Counted from the first letter of the stretch, positions 42,963-52,758 are shown. The stretch: 64,000 nt of DNA from Phyllobacterium zundukense (GCF_025452195.1 NZ_CP104970.1:504547-568546); one strand, 5' to 3'. Translations and numbers: made by a program. Notes: generated from the sequence alone by a model not told the origin.

Positions 42963-43988
42963 TCAATAGCCGAGTTTTAAATTAACCTCACGGGAAATTG
43001 GCTTTCCTTCGATGTAATCGCAAACGCTTTGCGTTCCCCACTGTATATTGCGCTCGAGAACGTCGTCGGCGTTCGCCGCTTGGTCGTTTGAGCAAATCAC
43101 GTTGGGATGCTTGTGGACTTCTAATCTCGGCAGGAAGCCCATGGGAAAGCTTCGACCATATTCGTATCGATGCCATACGTCCGCGCCATAGCCGCGCAGG
43201 AGACCAGAGGTAAGCGCCTCGTGAAGTGCTTGCTCCTGCACCAAGCTACCCCGAGAAACGTTGATCAGAAAGGCAGTTCTCTTCATAGCCGCGATTTCGG
43301 GCCTACCGAAGAACTGTGCAGTTTCGTTCGTGCTTGGTGCTGCCAAAACGACGTAGTCGCATTTTGCAAGAACCGAGTGTAACTCATCAATCCCATACAT
43401 CGAGTCGACGTGCTCAACCGGCTGATCCTTGTTGCGTCGGACGCCCAGAACAGTCATGTCGAACCCTTTCGCATGTCTCGCTATGCGGCTTCCGATACTT
43501 CCAATACCGATAATTCCAATAGTGCGGCCGGAGAGCATCGCCGAGCGATACTCGTCGGCGTACAAAGGGAACAACCTTCTGCCCTCTTGAGCCACCTGAT
43601 GTTTGAAAACCGCTTTTTTTGCGAGTGCCAAAACGAACATCATCGCTTGCTCCGCGACGGCAACGGCGTTCGCGCCTCGTATGTTTGCGAGCTTGACGCC
43701 ACCCTGTCTAAACTGCGAGAGTGCTCCGATATGATCCAGATCATCACAGCCGGAGTGTAGCCAGCAGAAGAACTTTAGCTTCTCGGCAATCTCCAGAATT
43801 CCTTTCGGAAGGGCAAACCCTATAAAGACATCCGCATCAATAGCATGAGGAGCCACATCCGAGAAGCTGGCCTCAAACCGAGAAAAATACTCTCCTCTCG
43901 GTGCTATCACTTCCGTTTTTTCTGGAAGAGAACTTCTGATTTGGGCCAACTCGCTGTACGTAGCGTGCCACAGGCAAAGAACCTTCAT
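42963..43988 (-). CDS. D-2-hydroxyacid dehydrogenase-family protein with altered catalytic site
   Basis: 341 residues. The NAD-binding motif GRTIGIIGIGSIGSRIARHA is near residues 155-175, and INVSRGSLVQEQALHEAL contains the substrate-binding Arg. In the usual C-terminal TPHxAG segment this protein has NVICSNDQAANADD, so the catalytic His appears replaced by Asp. The expected acid in the relay is also hard to place (GADVWHRYEYG). It may therefore catalyse a different reaction or be inactive. It stands alone between the intact and decayed dad loci; AAGGTT/GGGGAT near the start gives only a weak ribosome-binding site. Confidence 0.82.
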   Translation of the reverse strand: MKVLCLWHATYSELAQIRSSLPEKTEVIAPRGEYFSRFEASFSDVAPHAIDADVFIGFALPKGILEIAEKLKFFCWLHSGCDDLDHIGALSQFRQGGVKLANIRGANAVAVAEQAMMFVLALAKKAVFKHQVAQEGRRLFPLYADEYRSAMLSGRTIGIIGIGSIGSRIARHAKGFDMTVLGVRRNKDQPVEHVDSMYGIDELHSVLAKCDYVVLAAPSTNETAQFFGRPEIAAMKRTAFLINVSRGSLVQEQALHEALTSGLLRGYGADVWHRYEYGRSFPMGFLPRLEVHKHPNVICSNDQAANADDVLERNIQWGTQSVCDYIEGKPISREVNLKLGY

Positions 43989-44516
43989 AACGTTTCATCC
44001 CCGCAAGTAGACTCGTCTCAATCCCAGTTCGAAAAGATAGATATCCACTCACTCTAATCGCTGGTCGCGGCTGAACTTCCTAAATGCGCAGCCTCTGTCG
44101 ATGAAATATTGCAATTCAAACGCGATTCCGTGGAAATTCCGCGGCACCTGGTATTGTCTGCGTCGAAGCCAATTTTTGGGGAGTAGGATTTTGGAAAGCA
44201 AGCATCGGTTATTCCACCGAGGCTTCGAGGAAAGGGCTGCGTGGTAACGCGCGTGGCATAACCCAGTGGAGGTCTGAAAGCCGGCGTCGAATCTGCCGGG
44301 CCAGACCCGCCCTACAACCCATCTGGCCGGCAACGCAGCTTCCGTGCAAAAATCGCTGCTTCACGATTCAAATAAGTGAATACCGCCCGCATCCCTAGCT
44401 TTCAGCCTCAGCATCCATGCAAGGCAACGCAAGGTGCCATGAGGTTAGTGAGGAGGAACCAGTAGATGAATAGTGTACCAAGAGAGGCAAGTTTGCAAGA
44501 ACGGAACGACGGATCA
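43989..44516. other. Gap without a supported gene
   Basis: One 94-codon minus-strand frame (44049-44333) resembles nothing known. GGAGGAACC at 44452 is not followed by a credible frame: ATG 44466 stays open only briefly. No repeat seen. Confidence 0.4.
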
Positions 44517-44545
44517 GGGCAAGCGCGTCGTCGTCATGGACCACA

Positions 44546-44687
44546 GATGGCGATCTTGTAGATCTCGTACATGATCGTCGTTTCCGGAGCGCGCGAGGTG
44601 TCGGTAATCGGAATCGTCAAGGAAAAGCCCTTGACCGGGTAGACCGGCAGCATGATGTCATAGCGCTTAAGCAGCAGCGGCGAATAG
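44546..44687 (-). pseudogene. Internal fragment of a second dadA
   Basis: About 140 nt match the dadA stretch around 39805-39945 with scattered changes; the shared text includes GATGGCGATCTTGTAG and CCCTTGACCGGGTAGAC. Translated on the minus strand it corresponds to the middle of DadA ([20 protein letters not shown] region). Both ends of the gene are missing. Confidence 0.75.
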
Positions 44688-44694
44688 CCCCAGT

Positions 44695-45063
44695 TCTAGC
44701 GCGAAAGCGTCCCGCTCTTCAGGAGGCACGTCAAGCCGCGACATGCCCGTGTCGAACTGGAGCACGGCGAGGGAGAGTGCGGTAGAGGCGCTTTGCAGTC
44801 ACTCGCCAGCACTGCCATTGCTCGAGTGAATTCAGAACCGGAATGATGCCGCCCTCAGCGCAAGGCTCCGCATTGCCCCGCTGCAAACGGTTGAGCTGAA
44901 AAATCTGTGCATCTGCGGCGAGCAGTGGACGCAATCTCGAGGCTTCTGCAAACTGCGCAACGAAGAAGTGCCGGCAGCCCAAGCGATCAAGGGCGGGAGC
45001 CACGCGCTCCGCACCAAGGCCATATGCGTTGGCTTTCTCCGGCATGCCGATAACGCGGACCAT
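44695..45063 (-). pseudogene. Fragment of a second alanine racemase gene
   Basis: The minus-strand frame 45063-44731 gives EKANAYGLGAERVAPALDRL, GCRHFFVAQFAEASRLRPLL and EGGIIPVLNSLEQWQCW, aligning with residues about 45-165 of the intact Alr. The PLP-binding Lys is retained, but the N-terminus and the C-terminal two thirds are gone and the frame shifts near RRAPVRHGH. About half the positions differ from the intact copy, so it is not a recent duplicate. Confidence 0.82.
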
Positions 45064-45196
45064 GTGCGCACTCCCTCTTAACGCGAGAGCGAACTTATGA
45101 GATAACGAGCGAAATTGCTCGCATAAGTGACGTTGATCGTTTTAAATTGGCGATAAATTCGCATGTTCGACTACTTCTGCGGAGCTTTATGCTATG

Positions 45197-45645
45197 ATGG
45201 CTTTGGACAATATCGACCGTAACATCCTGAGATTACTTCGGGTCGATGCTCGGGTCAGTACGCCAAACTTGCCGCTGAAGTCGGCCTTTCGCCGTTGGCG
45301 TGTCTGAGGCGTATCAAACTTATGGAGCAGGCCGGTATTATCCGCGGCTATACAGTCTTGATCGACGCGACCCAGTCAGACTCTACAATCGGCGTGATCA
45401 TCAACATCACGCTTGAGCGGCAAACGGAAGACTACCTCGACCGGTTCGAGGCGGCCGTCCGAAAACACCCTGAAACCAGGGAATGCTACCTGATGACCGG
45501 TGGTTCAGACTATATATTGCGGGTCGACGCCGAGAATGCCGGGGCGTTCGAACGGATCCACAAGGAAGTCCTCTCGACGCTGCCGGGCGTATTGAGAATC
45601 CATTCGAGTTTTTCGATCCGAGACGGTCCTGGCAGCGCGCGCTAG
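45197..45645 (+). pseudogene. Second, frameshifted Lrp/AsnC regulator (DadR-like)
   Basis: ATG 45197 starts MALDNIDRNILRLLRVDARV, like the intact copy at 41997. One nucleotide is missing near 45259 (AGTACGCC where the intact copy implies AGTAACGCC), shifting the frame to a stop. The rest, KLAAEVGLSPLACLRRIKLM through DAENAGAFERIHKEVLSTLP, is open from 45295 to 45645 and keeps the entire effector domain. It ends the decayed dadA-alr-lrp block in the same order and orientation as the intact one. Confidence 0.85.
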
Positions 45646-45822
45646 GCAACGGCGGTAGACCCATCATGACAACGGGAAAGATTAAGCCAAATAGCTAAAG
45701 CGGCTCAAAGTACTCGTCTTTGTGTCCGCGGTCTCGACCGGCGAACTGGAACGAGCGTCTTGGGCGTTCACCATTGTATGCTGAATGGCGTATCGCTTGC
45801 GTTCAGTGACATCGATTTTTAG

Positions 45823-46881
45823 CTATTGCTTGCCACCGGGAGTCAAGATTTTCACTCGACGAGGATCAATGGTGACCGAAAGCGACGCGCCCGGTGCGGG
45901 ACTGATTTCGCTTGGGAAGCGGCCATCCATTAGGAGATTGATTGAACCGATCCTGATAACAGTTCGGTAAGCGTACCCAAGATAACTGCTGCTCACGACG
46001 GTCGCTTTGAACACCGGCTCCTTATCCTGACCGGTCGCCAGTTTTATTGCTTCGGGTCTGACCACCGCTATGGACTCGCCTGCAGGCGCGTCGAAGGGCA
46101 GTCTTAGTTCGGCATCCAAGACCAAATGGCCGCTTGAGTCAGCCTTGGCCGGGACCACGTTGCAAGCGCCGATGAATTCGGCTACGAATCTTGTCTTCGG
46201 CTCGTCGTATATTTCTGAGGGTGTACCCGTCTGCTCAACGGCACCTTTACTCATGACAACAATTTTATCCGCGATAGCCAAGGCCTCTTCCTGGTCATGC
46301 GTGACAAAGAGGGTCGTTATGTTCACCCGCTTGATGAGCGCGTGCATTTCCTCACGCAAGCGTAATCGGAGTTGTGCGTCCAGGTTGGAAAACGGTTCGT
46401 CCAAAAGCAATACCGCCGGCCTAACCGCGAGGGCACGAGCTAGCGCCACCCTCTGTTGTTGGCCTCCTGATAGTTCCTTCGGATAACGTTGCCGCAGGGC
46501 TGCTAGCTCGGTCAAATTGAGCATTTCGTCGACGCGCTGGCGCTTTGCCGTCTTGTCCATTTTTCGGTTGTCCAGACCGAAGGCAATGTTCTGCTCCACA
46601 GTCATATGCGGAAACAAGCCGTAGCTTTGGAATACCATACCCGTATCTCGCCGATAAGGCGGAGCAACGGTAACGTCGTTGCCGGAAATGAGAACCATCC
46701 CGCTCGTTGGCTCAACAAATCCCGCCACCATTCGAAGCGTTGTCGTCTTGCCGCATCCAGACGGCCCAAGCAGACAGACGATCTCGCCATGATGCATATC
46801 CAGAGAAAAATCCTCGACGGCGACATAATCGCCATAGGTTTTCCGAATGTTCCGGAGGGAAACGACAGATTGGGATGTCAT
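45823..46881 (-). CDS. Spermidine/putrescine-type ABC transporter ATPase (PotA-like)
   Basis: 352 residues from ATG 46881 (MTSQSVVSLRNIRKTYG); an in-frame start at 46920 overlaps the permease. Walker A GPSGCGKTTTLR, FQSYGLFPHM, signature LSGGQQQRVALARAL, Walker B LLLDEPFSNLD and THDQEEAL are present, then a TOBE domain (VRPEAIKLATG). It is the last gene of a five-gene operon (binding protein, M24 protein, two permeases, ATPase). Confidence 0.94.
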   Translation of the reverse strand: MTSQSVVSLRNIRKTYGDYVAVEDFSLDMHHGEIVCLLGPSGCGKTTTLRMVAGFVEPTSGMVLISGNDVTVAPPYRRDTGMVFQSYGLFPHMTVEQNIAFGLDNRKMDKTAKRQRVDEMLNLTELAALRQRYPKELSGGQQQRVALARALAVRPAVLLLDEPFSNLDAQLRLRLREEMHALIKRVNITTLFVTHDQEEALAIADKIVVMSKGAVEQTGTPSEIYDEPKTRFVAEFIGACNVVPAKADSSGHLVLDAELRLPFDAPAGESIAVVRPEAIKLATGQDKEPVFKATVVSSSYLGYAYRTVIRIGSINLLMDGRFPSEISPAPGASLSVTIDPRRVKILTPGGKQ

Positions 46882-46891
46882 ATATCTTCCT

Positions 46892-47704
46892 TTAGCGGCC
46901 CACAACCTGGCTGACGCCAACGAGTTTTTCGATCAGCAGGATTACTCCAAGAGTAACCGCGATAACGATGCTGGAAACCGCGGCAACTGTCGGGTCGTAG
47001 CTGCTTTCGACAAATGCAAAAATCTGTACTGGAAGGGTAATCGTTGAAGCACTTGCTAGAAACACCGATAGTGTGACGTTCCCGAATGAGGTGACGAAGG
47101 CGAAAACCGCGGCGGCGACGAGACTCGGCATGAGCAGTGGAAGTGATACGCGCAGCGTCGTTCGAAGCGGTGACGCCCCGAGGTTCAATGCCGCCTCTTC
47201 CAGTGTTTTGTTGATCAAGCTTATGCCCGTAGACAATGTGCGTACGACGTAGGGCAGCATGATCAAAACATGGCTCAGGAATAGACCGGTGAACGACTGA
47301 CTGAGGCCGAGCCACGAGAACAACTGAAGAAGCGCCAAGCCCAACACGACCATCGGAATTATGATCGGAGAGAGGAGCAGAGATGCGAACAGCGAGCTCA
47401 AGGGGAACTTGAAACGATCCAGCACAAAGGCACTGGCGAAGCCAAGCACAAGGGAAGCAATTGTCGCAAAAACCGCCAGGTACGCGCTGGTCCATAGGGC
47501 GACCATAAATTGCTGGTTCTGCCACACCTGCGCGTACCAGCGAAAGGAGAAGCCCTGGGGCGGGAACTTTAACAGTTCGCCTGAGTTGAACGATGCTCCT
47601 ATGACAATGACCGCCGGGGTAAGCATCATTAAATAGACAAATCCCCGGACAGCGAGACCCCCATAGTGTAACACCCTGTCGGAGAGATCATGCTGGCTGG
47701 TCAT
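46892..47704 (-). CDS. ABC transporter permease (PotC-like)
   Basis: 270 residues with six membrane segments. The EAA loop is LEEAALNLGASPLRTTLRVSLP near residue 175, and SFGNVTLSVFLASASTITLP is typical of PotC-class subunits. It overlaps the PotB-like gene upstream by 4 nt and ends 10 nt before the ATPase start. Confidence 0.92.
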   Translation of the reverse strand: MTSQHDLSDRVLHYGGLAVRGFVYLMMLTPAVIVIGASFNSGELLKFPPQGFSFRWYAQVWQNQQFMVALWTSAYLAVFATIASLVLGFASAFVLDRFKFPLSSLFASLLLSPIIIPMVVLGLALLQLFSWLGLSQSFTGLFLSHVLIMLPYVVRTLSTGISLINKTLEEAALNLGASPLRTTLRVSLPLLMPSLVAAAVFAFVTSFGNVTLSVFLASASTITLPVQIFAFVESSYDPTVAAVSSIVIAVTLGVILLIEKLVGVSQVVGR

Positions 47705-48630
47705 CGTCCGACCTTCCTCATCATCACATTGGCTCCCCTGATGGATGACAGTAAAAGGATGGTCATCACAAGTAGAATGATCGACATGGCCGCACCCAAA
47801 GGCCAGTTCAAGAGCACCATGATCTGCTCGTAGATCATTGCGCCAATCATCTGCACGCGGTTACCACCTACAAGTCTGGGCGTGATGAATGCCGAAATCG
47901 TCAGGATGAATACCAACAACATCCCGGAGGCGATGCCAGGGGCAGCAATCGGAATTATGACTCGTCTGAAGGTCGTAAGCCTATTGGCACCAAGATTTGC
48001 GGAAGCCTCCTCAAGCACCGTATCGATTTGCGATACAACACCCATCACTGAGAGAATCATGAACGGTAGAAACTGTTGAACGAGGACGAAAATAACCGAT
48101 CCGTGATTGAACACCATGCGGACAGGTGACTCCACAATCCCAAGTGCCAAAAGTATGTCGTTTATCATGCCGGACCGCCCGAGGACCACCAACCAACCGA
48201 AGACTACCACGACCAAGCTGAGCGTCATGGGCAGAACGACCGCGATCAGTCGCCAGCGCCGCTTCTTTGTGGAGAGCCTCGCCAGCGAGTATCCAACAGG
48301 GAAGCCGAGAACTGCACAAATGGCAGATACAGATAGTCCCAAACCTAATGTTTCGATGAGAACCGAAAAGAAGGTGCTATCAGATAGAAGCAATCGAAAC
48401 TGCATCAGGCTGAAACCTTCGGCTCCGAGCGACCGTTCACCCGGATAAAGGCTAGTTCTTACCAGTCCGAAGAATGGCAGGATAAGGAATACCGACAGGT
48501 ACAGGCCGGGAAGCGCTATCAGGGCGGCGAACCAGAGTCGCTGTCGATCTTTTGGCACCAAGGGCGTTTGCGATGTAACGTTCATATAGGACCACGTTAG
48601 TGAAGAGTCATTTTCGAGGACTTGCGTCAT
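47701..48630 (-). CDS. ABC transporter permease (PotB-like)
   Basis: 309 residues, six membrane segments. The EAA loop is LEEASANLGANRLTTFRRVIIP and the C-terminal part has FITPRLVGGNRVQMIGAMIY. The start at 48630 overlaps the stop of the M24 gene (ATGA), so the transporter is translationally coupled to the enzyme, which argues that the imported compound is the enzyme's substrate. Confidence 0.92.
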   Translation of the reverse strand: MTQVLENDSSLTWSYMNVTSQTPLVPKDRQRLWFAALIALPGLYLSVFLILPFFGLVRTSLYPGERSLGAEGFSLMQFRLLLSDSTFFSVLIETLGLGLSVSAICAVLGFPVGYSLARLSTKKRRWRLIAVVLPMTLSLVVVVFGWLVVLGRSGMINDILLALGIVESPVRMVFNHGSVIFVLVQQFLPFMILSVMGVVSQIDTVLEEASANLGANRLTTFRRVIIPIAAPGIASGMLLVFILTISAFITPRLVGGNRVQMIGAMIYEQIMVLLNWPLGAAMSIILLVMTILLLSSIRGANVMMRKVGR

Positions 48631-49805
48631 GTCTTCGCTGCAAGCGACCGGTCGTACTGAGTAAGAGGTTCATTCCCTTCTTTAGTCACTAGAAACGATT
48701 GAGTGATCGCAATTCCAGCGGTTTCGAGCCACAAACCGGACATGCAATGAAAAGCCATGCCAGGTTGGAGAACCGTCTCGTCTCCGGGACGCAGGCTTGC
48801 AGTTCTCTCACCCCATGTCGGCGGGAAGCCAAGCCCGATCGAGTAGCCAAGCCGGGCCTCCTTCTCGAAGCCGTACTTTGCGATGGATCTCCGCCAAACT
48901 AACTCCACTTCCTCGGCTGTCATTCCAGGCTTGATATGATCCATCGTGGCGTTAAGACCTTCCACCACTGCACCCGCTAGACGAATGTAGCTTTCGGGGG
49001 TGCGACCGAGATAGACTGTTCGCGAGATCGGGCAGTGGTAGTGAAGACGCGAGCCAGCAATCTCGATGTTCAAGGCACTATCACTCTGAAGCGGCTGGTC
49101 AGTCCACAAACCATGAGGAGTTCGGACTCTCTCTCCAGCGCAGAAATGCGGGGGACTTGTCGTGTAAACGCCACCGAATTCCGGCGTGCCGGAGATTTGT
49201 GTCTTGTAAATTTCTGCGACTACGTCACATTCGCGTATTCCCGGCGCACACTTGTCGATTGCGGCCGCGATTGCTGCGTCCGCAATTTGCCCAGCCTGAC
49301 GCACGTATGCCTGCTCCGCATCGCTCTTGATCAGGCGCACCCTGTTTACAAGTAGTTCGCCGTCCGCGAACCGAGCGTTCGGAATATGTCGTACGAATTC
49401 CGCGTGTATGCGAGCGGTGTAGTAGTAGGCACCCATCTCCACGGCGAATACGCCTCGGTCGAGCCCGCGTTCCCTCAAGATGCACGAGGCTGGTTCAGCA
49501 GGGTGGTAGGTGCTGGATTGAACGTAGTGATCTGGGTAGGCGCAGATATTCTCGTCTTTCATATAGGTGGTGTCGCGAGCTGACACCGCGTCCTGGAAGC
49601 GACCAATCCAGATAGGCTCTTCCAGATCACACGACACGATGAGGAAGAGCGGTGTATAAAATGACCATGCATCAAAGCCGCTCAAGTAGAAAATGTTAGC
49701 AGGATCCGACAGAATGAGAGTGTCGAATTCGGACCTCTGCATCTCTTGATTTGTTGCTGATAACCGGTACTTGTATTCGGCTTCGGTGAAATAAAGAGCT
49801 GGCAT
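48627..49805 (-). CDS. M24-family creatinase/ectoine-hydrolase-like amidohydrolase, copy 1
   Basis: 392 residues with the creatinase N-terminal domain (TLILSDPANIFYLSGFDAWS) and a pita-bread C-terminal domain. The metal ligands of M24 peptidases are missing: the DxG...D region reads NIEIAGSRLHYHCPISRT, and the His and the two Glu regions read GYSIGLGF, HCMSGLW and ITQSFLV. Creatinase and ectoine hydrolase (DoeA/EutD) likewise work without metal. It probably hydrolyses a C-N bond of a small imported ring or guanidine-like compound. A paralogue of identical length is at 54985-56163. It lies 17 nt after the binding-protein gene and overlaps the permease. Confidence 0.85.
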   Translation of the reverse strand: MPALYFTEAEYKYRLSATNQEMQRSEFDTLILSDPANIFYLSGFDAWSFYTPLFLIVSCDLEEPIWIGRFQDAVSARDTTYMKDENICAYPDHYVQSSTYHPAEPASCILRERGLDRGVFAVEMGAYYYTARIHAEFVRHIPNARFADGELLVNRVRLIKSDAEQAYVRQAGQIADAAIAAAIDKCAPGIRECDVVAEIYKTQISGTPEFGGVYTTSPPHFCAGERVRTPHGLWTDQPLQSDSALNIEIAGSRLHYHCPISRTVYLGRTPESYIRLAGAVVEGLNATMDHIKPGMTAEEVELVWRRSIAKYGFEKEARLGYSIGLGFPPTWGERTASLRPGDETVLQPGMAFHCMSGLWLETAGIAITQSFLVTKEGNEPLTQYDRSLAAKT

Positions 49806-49822
49806 CCGTTACCCCACAATAG

Positions 49823-50863
49823 TTAGCGCATCTCACGATTGAACCGAGCGAACCAGGAAGCGCGATTTTCCGCGACCTTTTTCCAGTCTATTGGTTTGAT
49901 CATTTTTGCACGCTCGCCGTAGGTTAAGATCGTATTTGCCACGTCCTCGGGGAGTTGGACGTCGGTCGTCGGGCCAAAGCGGAAAAACTTTGCGATCTCG
50001 CGGACGAGTTCGCCAGACATTGCCTGCTCAATGAAAGCTGTTACTGCCTCGGGGTGCTTTGAGTTCTTGACGGGATTAAAGTATGAGCGAACTGAGTACA
50101 AACCCTCGGTCGGCGCTACCAGTTCCAAAGGCATACCCGCAATGCGCAATGCATGAACGCGACCGTCCCAAAGACCGCCGGCCCATACCTCCTCCTGTTG
50201 GAAAAGTTGCTGTAAATTTACTGTAGACGGCGTTGTAGATGCTACGTTCGGCGCAATCTTTGCTAAAGCGGCGAACCCTGGATCGATGCTGTCCATTCCG
50301 CCGCCGTTACCCTCGGCTAGTGCTATCAAAAAGAGTAGACCGCCGGTATTCTCGAGATTAAACATCCCGACTCGATCTTTGAGCGCCGGGCGTGCTAAAT
50401 CCACGTAAGAGGTCAGCCGCTCCTTCACATGATCTGTGTTGTACGCCAAAACCATGGATGCCACGGCAATCGGTACACCGTAGTCGGCGAATTCGCGCAT
50501 CCCCGGCAGCAGCCTTGAAACACTCGGTACAGTGTCTTTGGAAATTGGCTCGATCACGCCGGCTGCAATCAACTCAGGCAAAGATGGGCTATCGCACAGA
50601 ATGATGTCGTATGGCGGATTGTCCGGAGTTGCGATTACTTTGGCGACCGCGGCTTGACTCGCTCCGGGTGTGAACACGACTTTGAGTCCGGTCCGCTCGA
50701 GAAGGGGCTCCGAAATAAACTTTGTCATCAGTCGGTCATAGTCTCCCCCATATCCATTGATCTGCAATGTGATGCCCGACAAGGATTTGCCTTGGGCTCG
50801 AAGAATGCTCGGAGCGGCGAGGGCTGAGGCCACTGACAGACTGATGAATGTTCTACGACGCAT
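49823..50863 (-). CDS. Spermidine/putrescine-type ABC transporter substrate-binding protein
   Basis: 346 residues. Signal peptide RRRTFISLSVASALAAPSIL with RAQG at the cleavage region; the twin arginines suggest Tat export. The mature protein begins KSLSGITLQINGYGGDYDRL and contains YDIILCDSPSLPELIAAGVI and VASMVLAYNTDHV, a PotD/opine-type solute-binding fold. First gene of the operon ending at 45823, with the M24 enzyme next. The substrate is unknown; the enzyme suggests a small cyclic or amidine compound. Confidence 0.9.
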   Translation of the reverse strand: MRRRTFISLSVASALAAPSILRAQGKSLSGITLQINGYGGDYDRLMTKFISEPLLERTGLKVVFTPGASQAAVAKVIATPDNPPYDIILCDSPSLPELIAAGVIEPISKDTVPSVSRLLPGMREFADYGVPIAVASMVLAYNTDHVKERLTSYVDLARPALKDRVGMFNLENTGGLLFLIALAEGNGGGMDSIDPGFAALAKIAPNVASTTPSTVNLQQLFQQEEVWAGGLWDGRVHALRIAGMPLELVAPTEGLYSVRSYFNPVKNSKHPEAVTAFIEQAMSGELVREIAKFFRFGPTTDVQLPEDVANTILTYGERAKMIKPIDWKKVAENRASWFARFNREMR

Positions 50864-51242
50864 GGCGTTGCGCTCCCCTTGTTAAAATGGCCATGAGAAA
50901 TTATACATCAGCCATTTCGCGGTTTACCGCGAATTTGCGGTCCTGGACGCACACCTCATGCATTCGAGGTGACTTTGCGCAGAAATTCTGCAAGAATGAG
51001 AGCGCATTGCTCGCGCAATGTGGTAACGCGGCAGGGTCGGCGTCTTGTTCCAGGGCTCCTATGCGCGTTGGTGACATAAACGAGCCGCTTTTACTTTGGA
51101 TTGCGCCGCCTACATTTGGAAACAAGATGGCTTCTCGTGCGAAACGAAAAGTGTGACTGCTTATGAGCGCTGGCGCGCACAAAATGCGCGACAGGAAGTG
51201 TTGGGTCCGCGGTCCTTGCGGCGCCGAGTTGCATAGTGCCGA
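50864..51242. other. Gap between the two M24 operons
   Basis: Contains the 5' region of the binding-protein gene on the minus strand. Two roughly 100-codon frames on opposite strands overlap and have no family resemblance. No confident promoter or terminator was identified. Confidence 0.35.
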
Positions 51243-52604
51243 TCAAATATCGAGGTTGTATACAGCCCTGTTGTTCTTGTAGAGAATCATCTTTGCTGCC
51301 TCGATCGCTTCCTCCATCGAAAGACTTCCGCCGACCACCAGGTCGGTGAGAGCTTTTGAAAGGTAGCGTTTTCCCCAGCGGCCACCGAGCCAGTATAATT
51401 CCGGGATATGATAGGCGTCGCTCGCATACAGGATTTTCGAAAGAGGAACGACTTCCATCACCTGCAAATATCTTTGATAGAGATTCTGGTGGACGTGAGG
51501 CGTCATGACCGACAACTCAAAATAGCAGTTCGGGTACAAATGACTTAGCCAAGCCGCCTTACCTACGGACGGGTATCCAGCGTGAAGAGGAATAATTTTT
51601 GGCATCCGCATCATGTTGTCGCTATCAAACCTAACAACCTCTTCAAGATAGAATGGATCTTGGTTGCGCAGAATTACGTCCGGGGCTTCACCATCGCCTG
51701 TATGGATTTGCATGGGCATGTCCCGCTTGAGACACTCTTCAAGTGCTAGCGTAAAGGTGTAGCGGCGCAAATCCTTAGTGATTTGGGCCGAGGACTCTCG
51801 GTCCATATCTGGAAGTTTGTGGAAAGAACTCCTGAGTGCCTCCCAGGAGGCATTGGCAGGCCCGCGATCGTGCAGCGGTCTGATAAGGCCAATGAAGGGA
51901 AGGAGATAGGACTTCATGCCGAACGACTTCTTCCCGTAGTTGCCTTCACCGTCGAGGATTTCGTGCAACCGCCTGATGAACCTTTGCTCGAATTCATCAA
52001 AGGAAATATCCAGATGGAAAAACTCTCTCTGGATTTCTTCGATACGACTGATGCGATGCGTACGGCAGGGTAAGATCGCTTCTTCGAAGCGACTGATCGC
52101 TGCCGGGCCTTTGTCCTCGTGATATCCAGTGTCCAGCATGATGTTCTGAATATTGGCATCTCGGAAAAGGCTGTTCACGTAAGACCAGTAATTCTTCCCG
52201 CGCTCGTTCCGAGCCTCTATCACGGCATCCAGAGTCGGTTCGCAGCCTAGGAATTGGGCAAGTTCCTTAACGAGAAATTTAATGAACACGCCTTGCGAGA
52301 TATCGTACGTAATACCGTCCACTTTGCTCTGAATATCGTATTTCTTGTCCAGATCATGCCGGATAGCGTCATCACCGGTCAGCCACTGCGTGTAAATCCC
52401 GCGTGGAAAGTAGGCTGCAGTCGGCATGCCAGCCAAGGAGATGCGCTCCAAGTAGCGCTTTGGCGTGGTAATGGCGTCTTCATCGCTGATTGCATGGCAA
52501 TGAGTGTCATCGATTGGTAAAGCGTCCACCGCTTTGAATATTGTTGCGAACTCCGGTTCCTGCCTGGATGAGAAGAGCGCCAAATGATCCAGATGGCTTG
52601 TCAT
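51243..52604 (-). CDS. Metal-dependent amidohydrolase of the FluG/nodulin-like TIM-barrel type
   Basis: 453 residues. The metal motif IDDTHCHAI (His35, His37) is near the N-terminus; MQIHTGDGE, IIPLHAGYP and the C-terminal LYASDAYHIPELYWLG supply the remaining barrel histidines and aspartate. This matches the amidohydrolase domain found alone or fused to glutamine synthetase (FluG). Such enzymes hydrolyse amides or decarboxylate small acids. It is the last gene of the operon that begins with the M20 gene at 61623. No signal peptide. The substrate is unknown. Confidence 0.85.
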   Translation of the reverse strand: MTSHLDHLALFSSRQEPEFATIFKAVDALPIDDTHCHAISDEDAITTPKRYLERISLAGMPTAAYFPRGIYTQWLTGDDAIRHDLDKKYDIQSKVDGITYDISQGVFIKFLVKELAQFLGCEPTLDAVIEARNERGKNYWSYVNSLFRDANIQNIMLDTGYHEDKGPAAISRFEEAILPCRTHRISRIEEIQREFFHLDISFDEFEQRFIRRLHEILDGEGNYGKKSFGMKSYLLPFIGLIRPLHDRGPANASWEALRSSFHKLPDMDRESSAQITKDLRRYTFTLALEECLKRDMPMQIHTGDGEAPDVILRNQDPFYLEEVVRFDSDNMMRMPKIIPLHAGYPSVGKAAWLSHLYPNCYFELSVMTPHVHQNLYQRYLQVMEVVPLSKILYASDAYHIPELYWLGGRWGKRYLSKALTDLVVGGSLSMEEAIEAAKMILYKNNRAVYNLDI

Positions 52605-52758
52605 GTTATTAGTCCTCCGCGATCTTCAGATAGCTTGCTCGGTCGTAGTTTCGCCAAGAGCGGATCGGATCCCCGCGCTCCTGTGCGGATCAGAAACTCA
52701 ATCGCGACGGTTAAGTGTTCCTGGCGCAAGGAGACAGGATCGTCCCGTCTCAGCAAGT

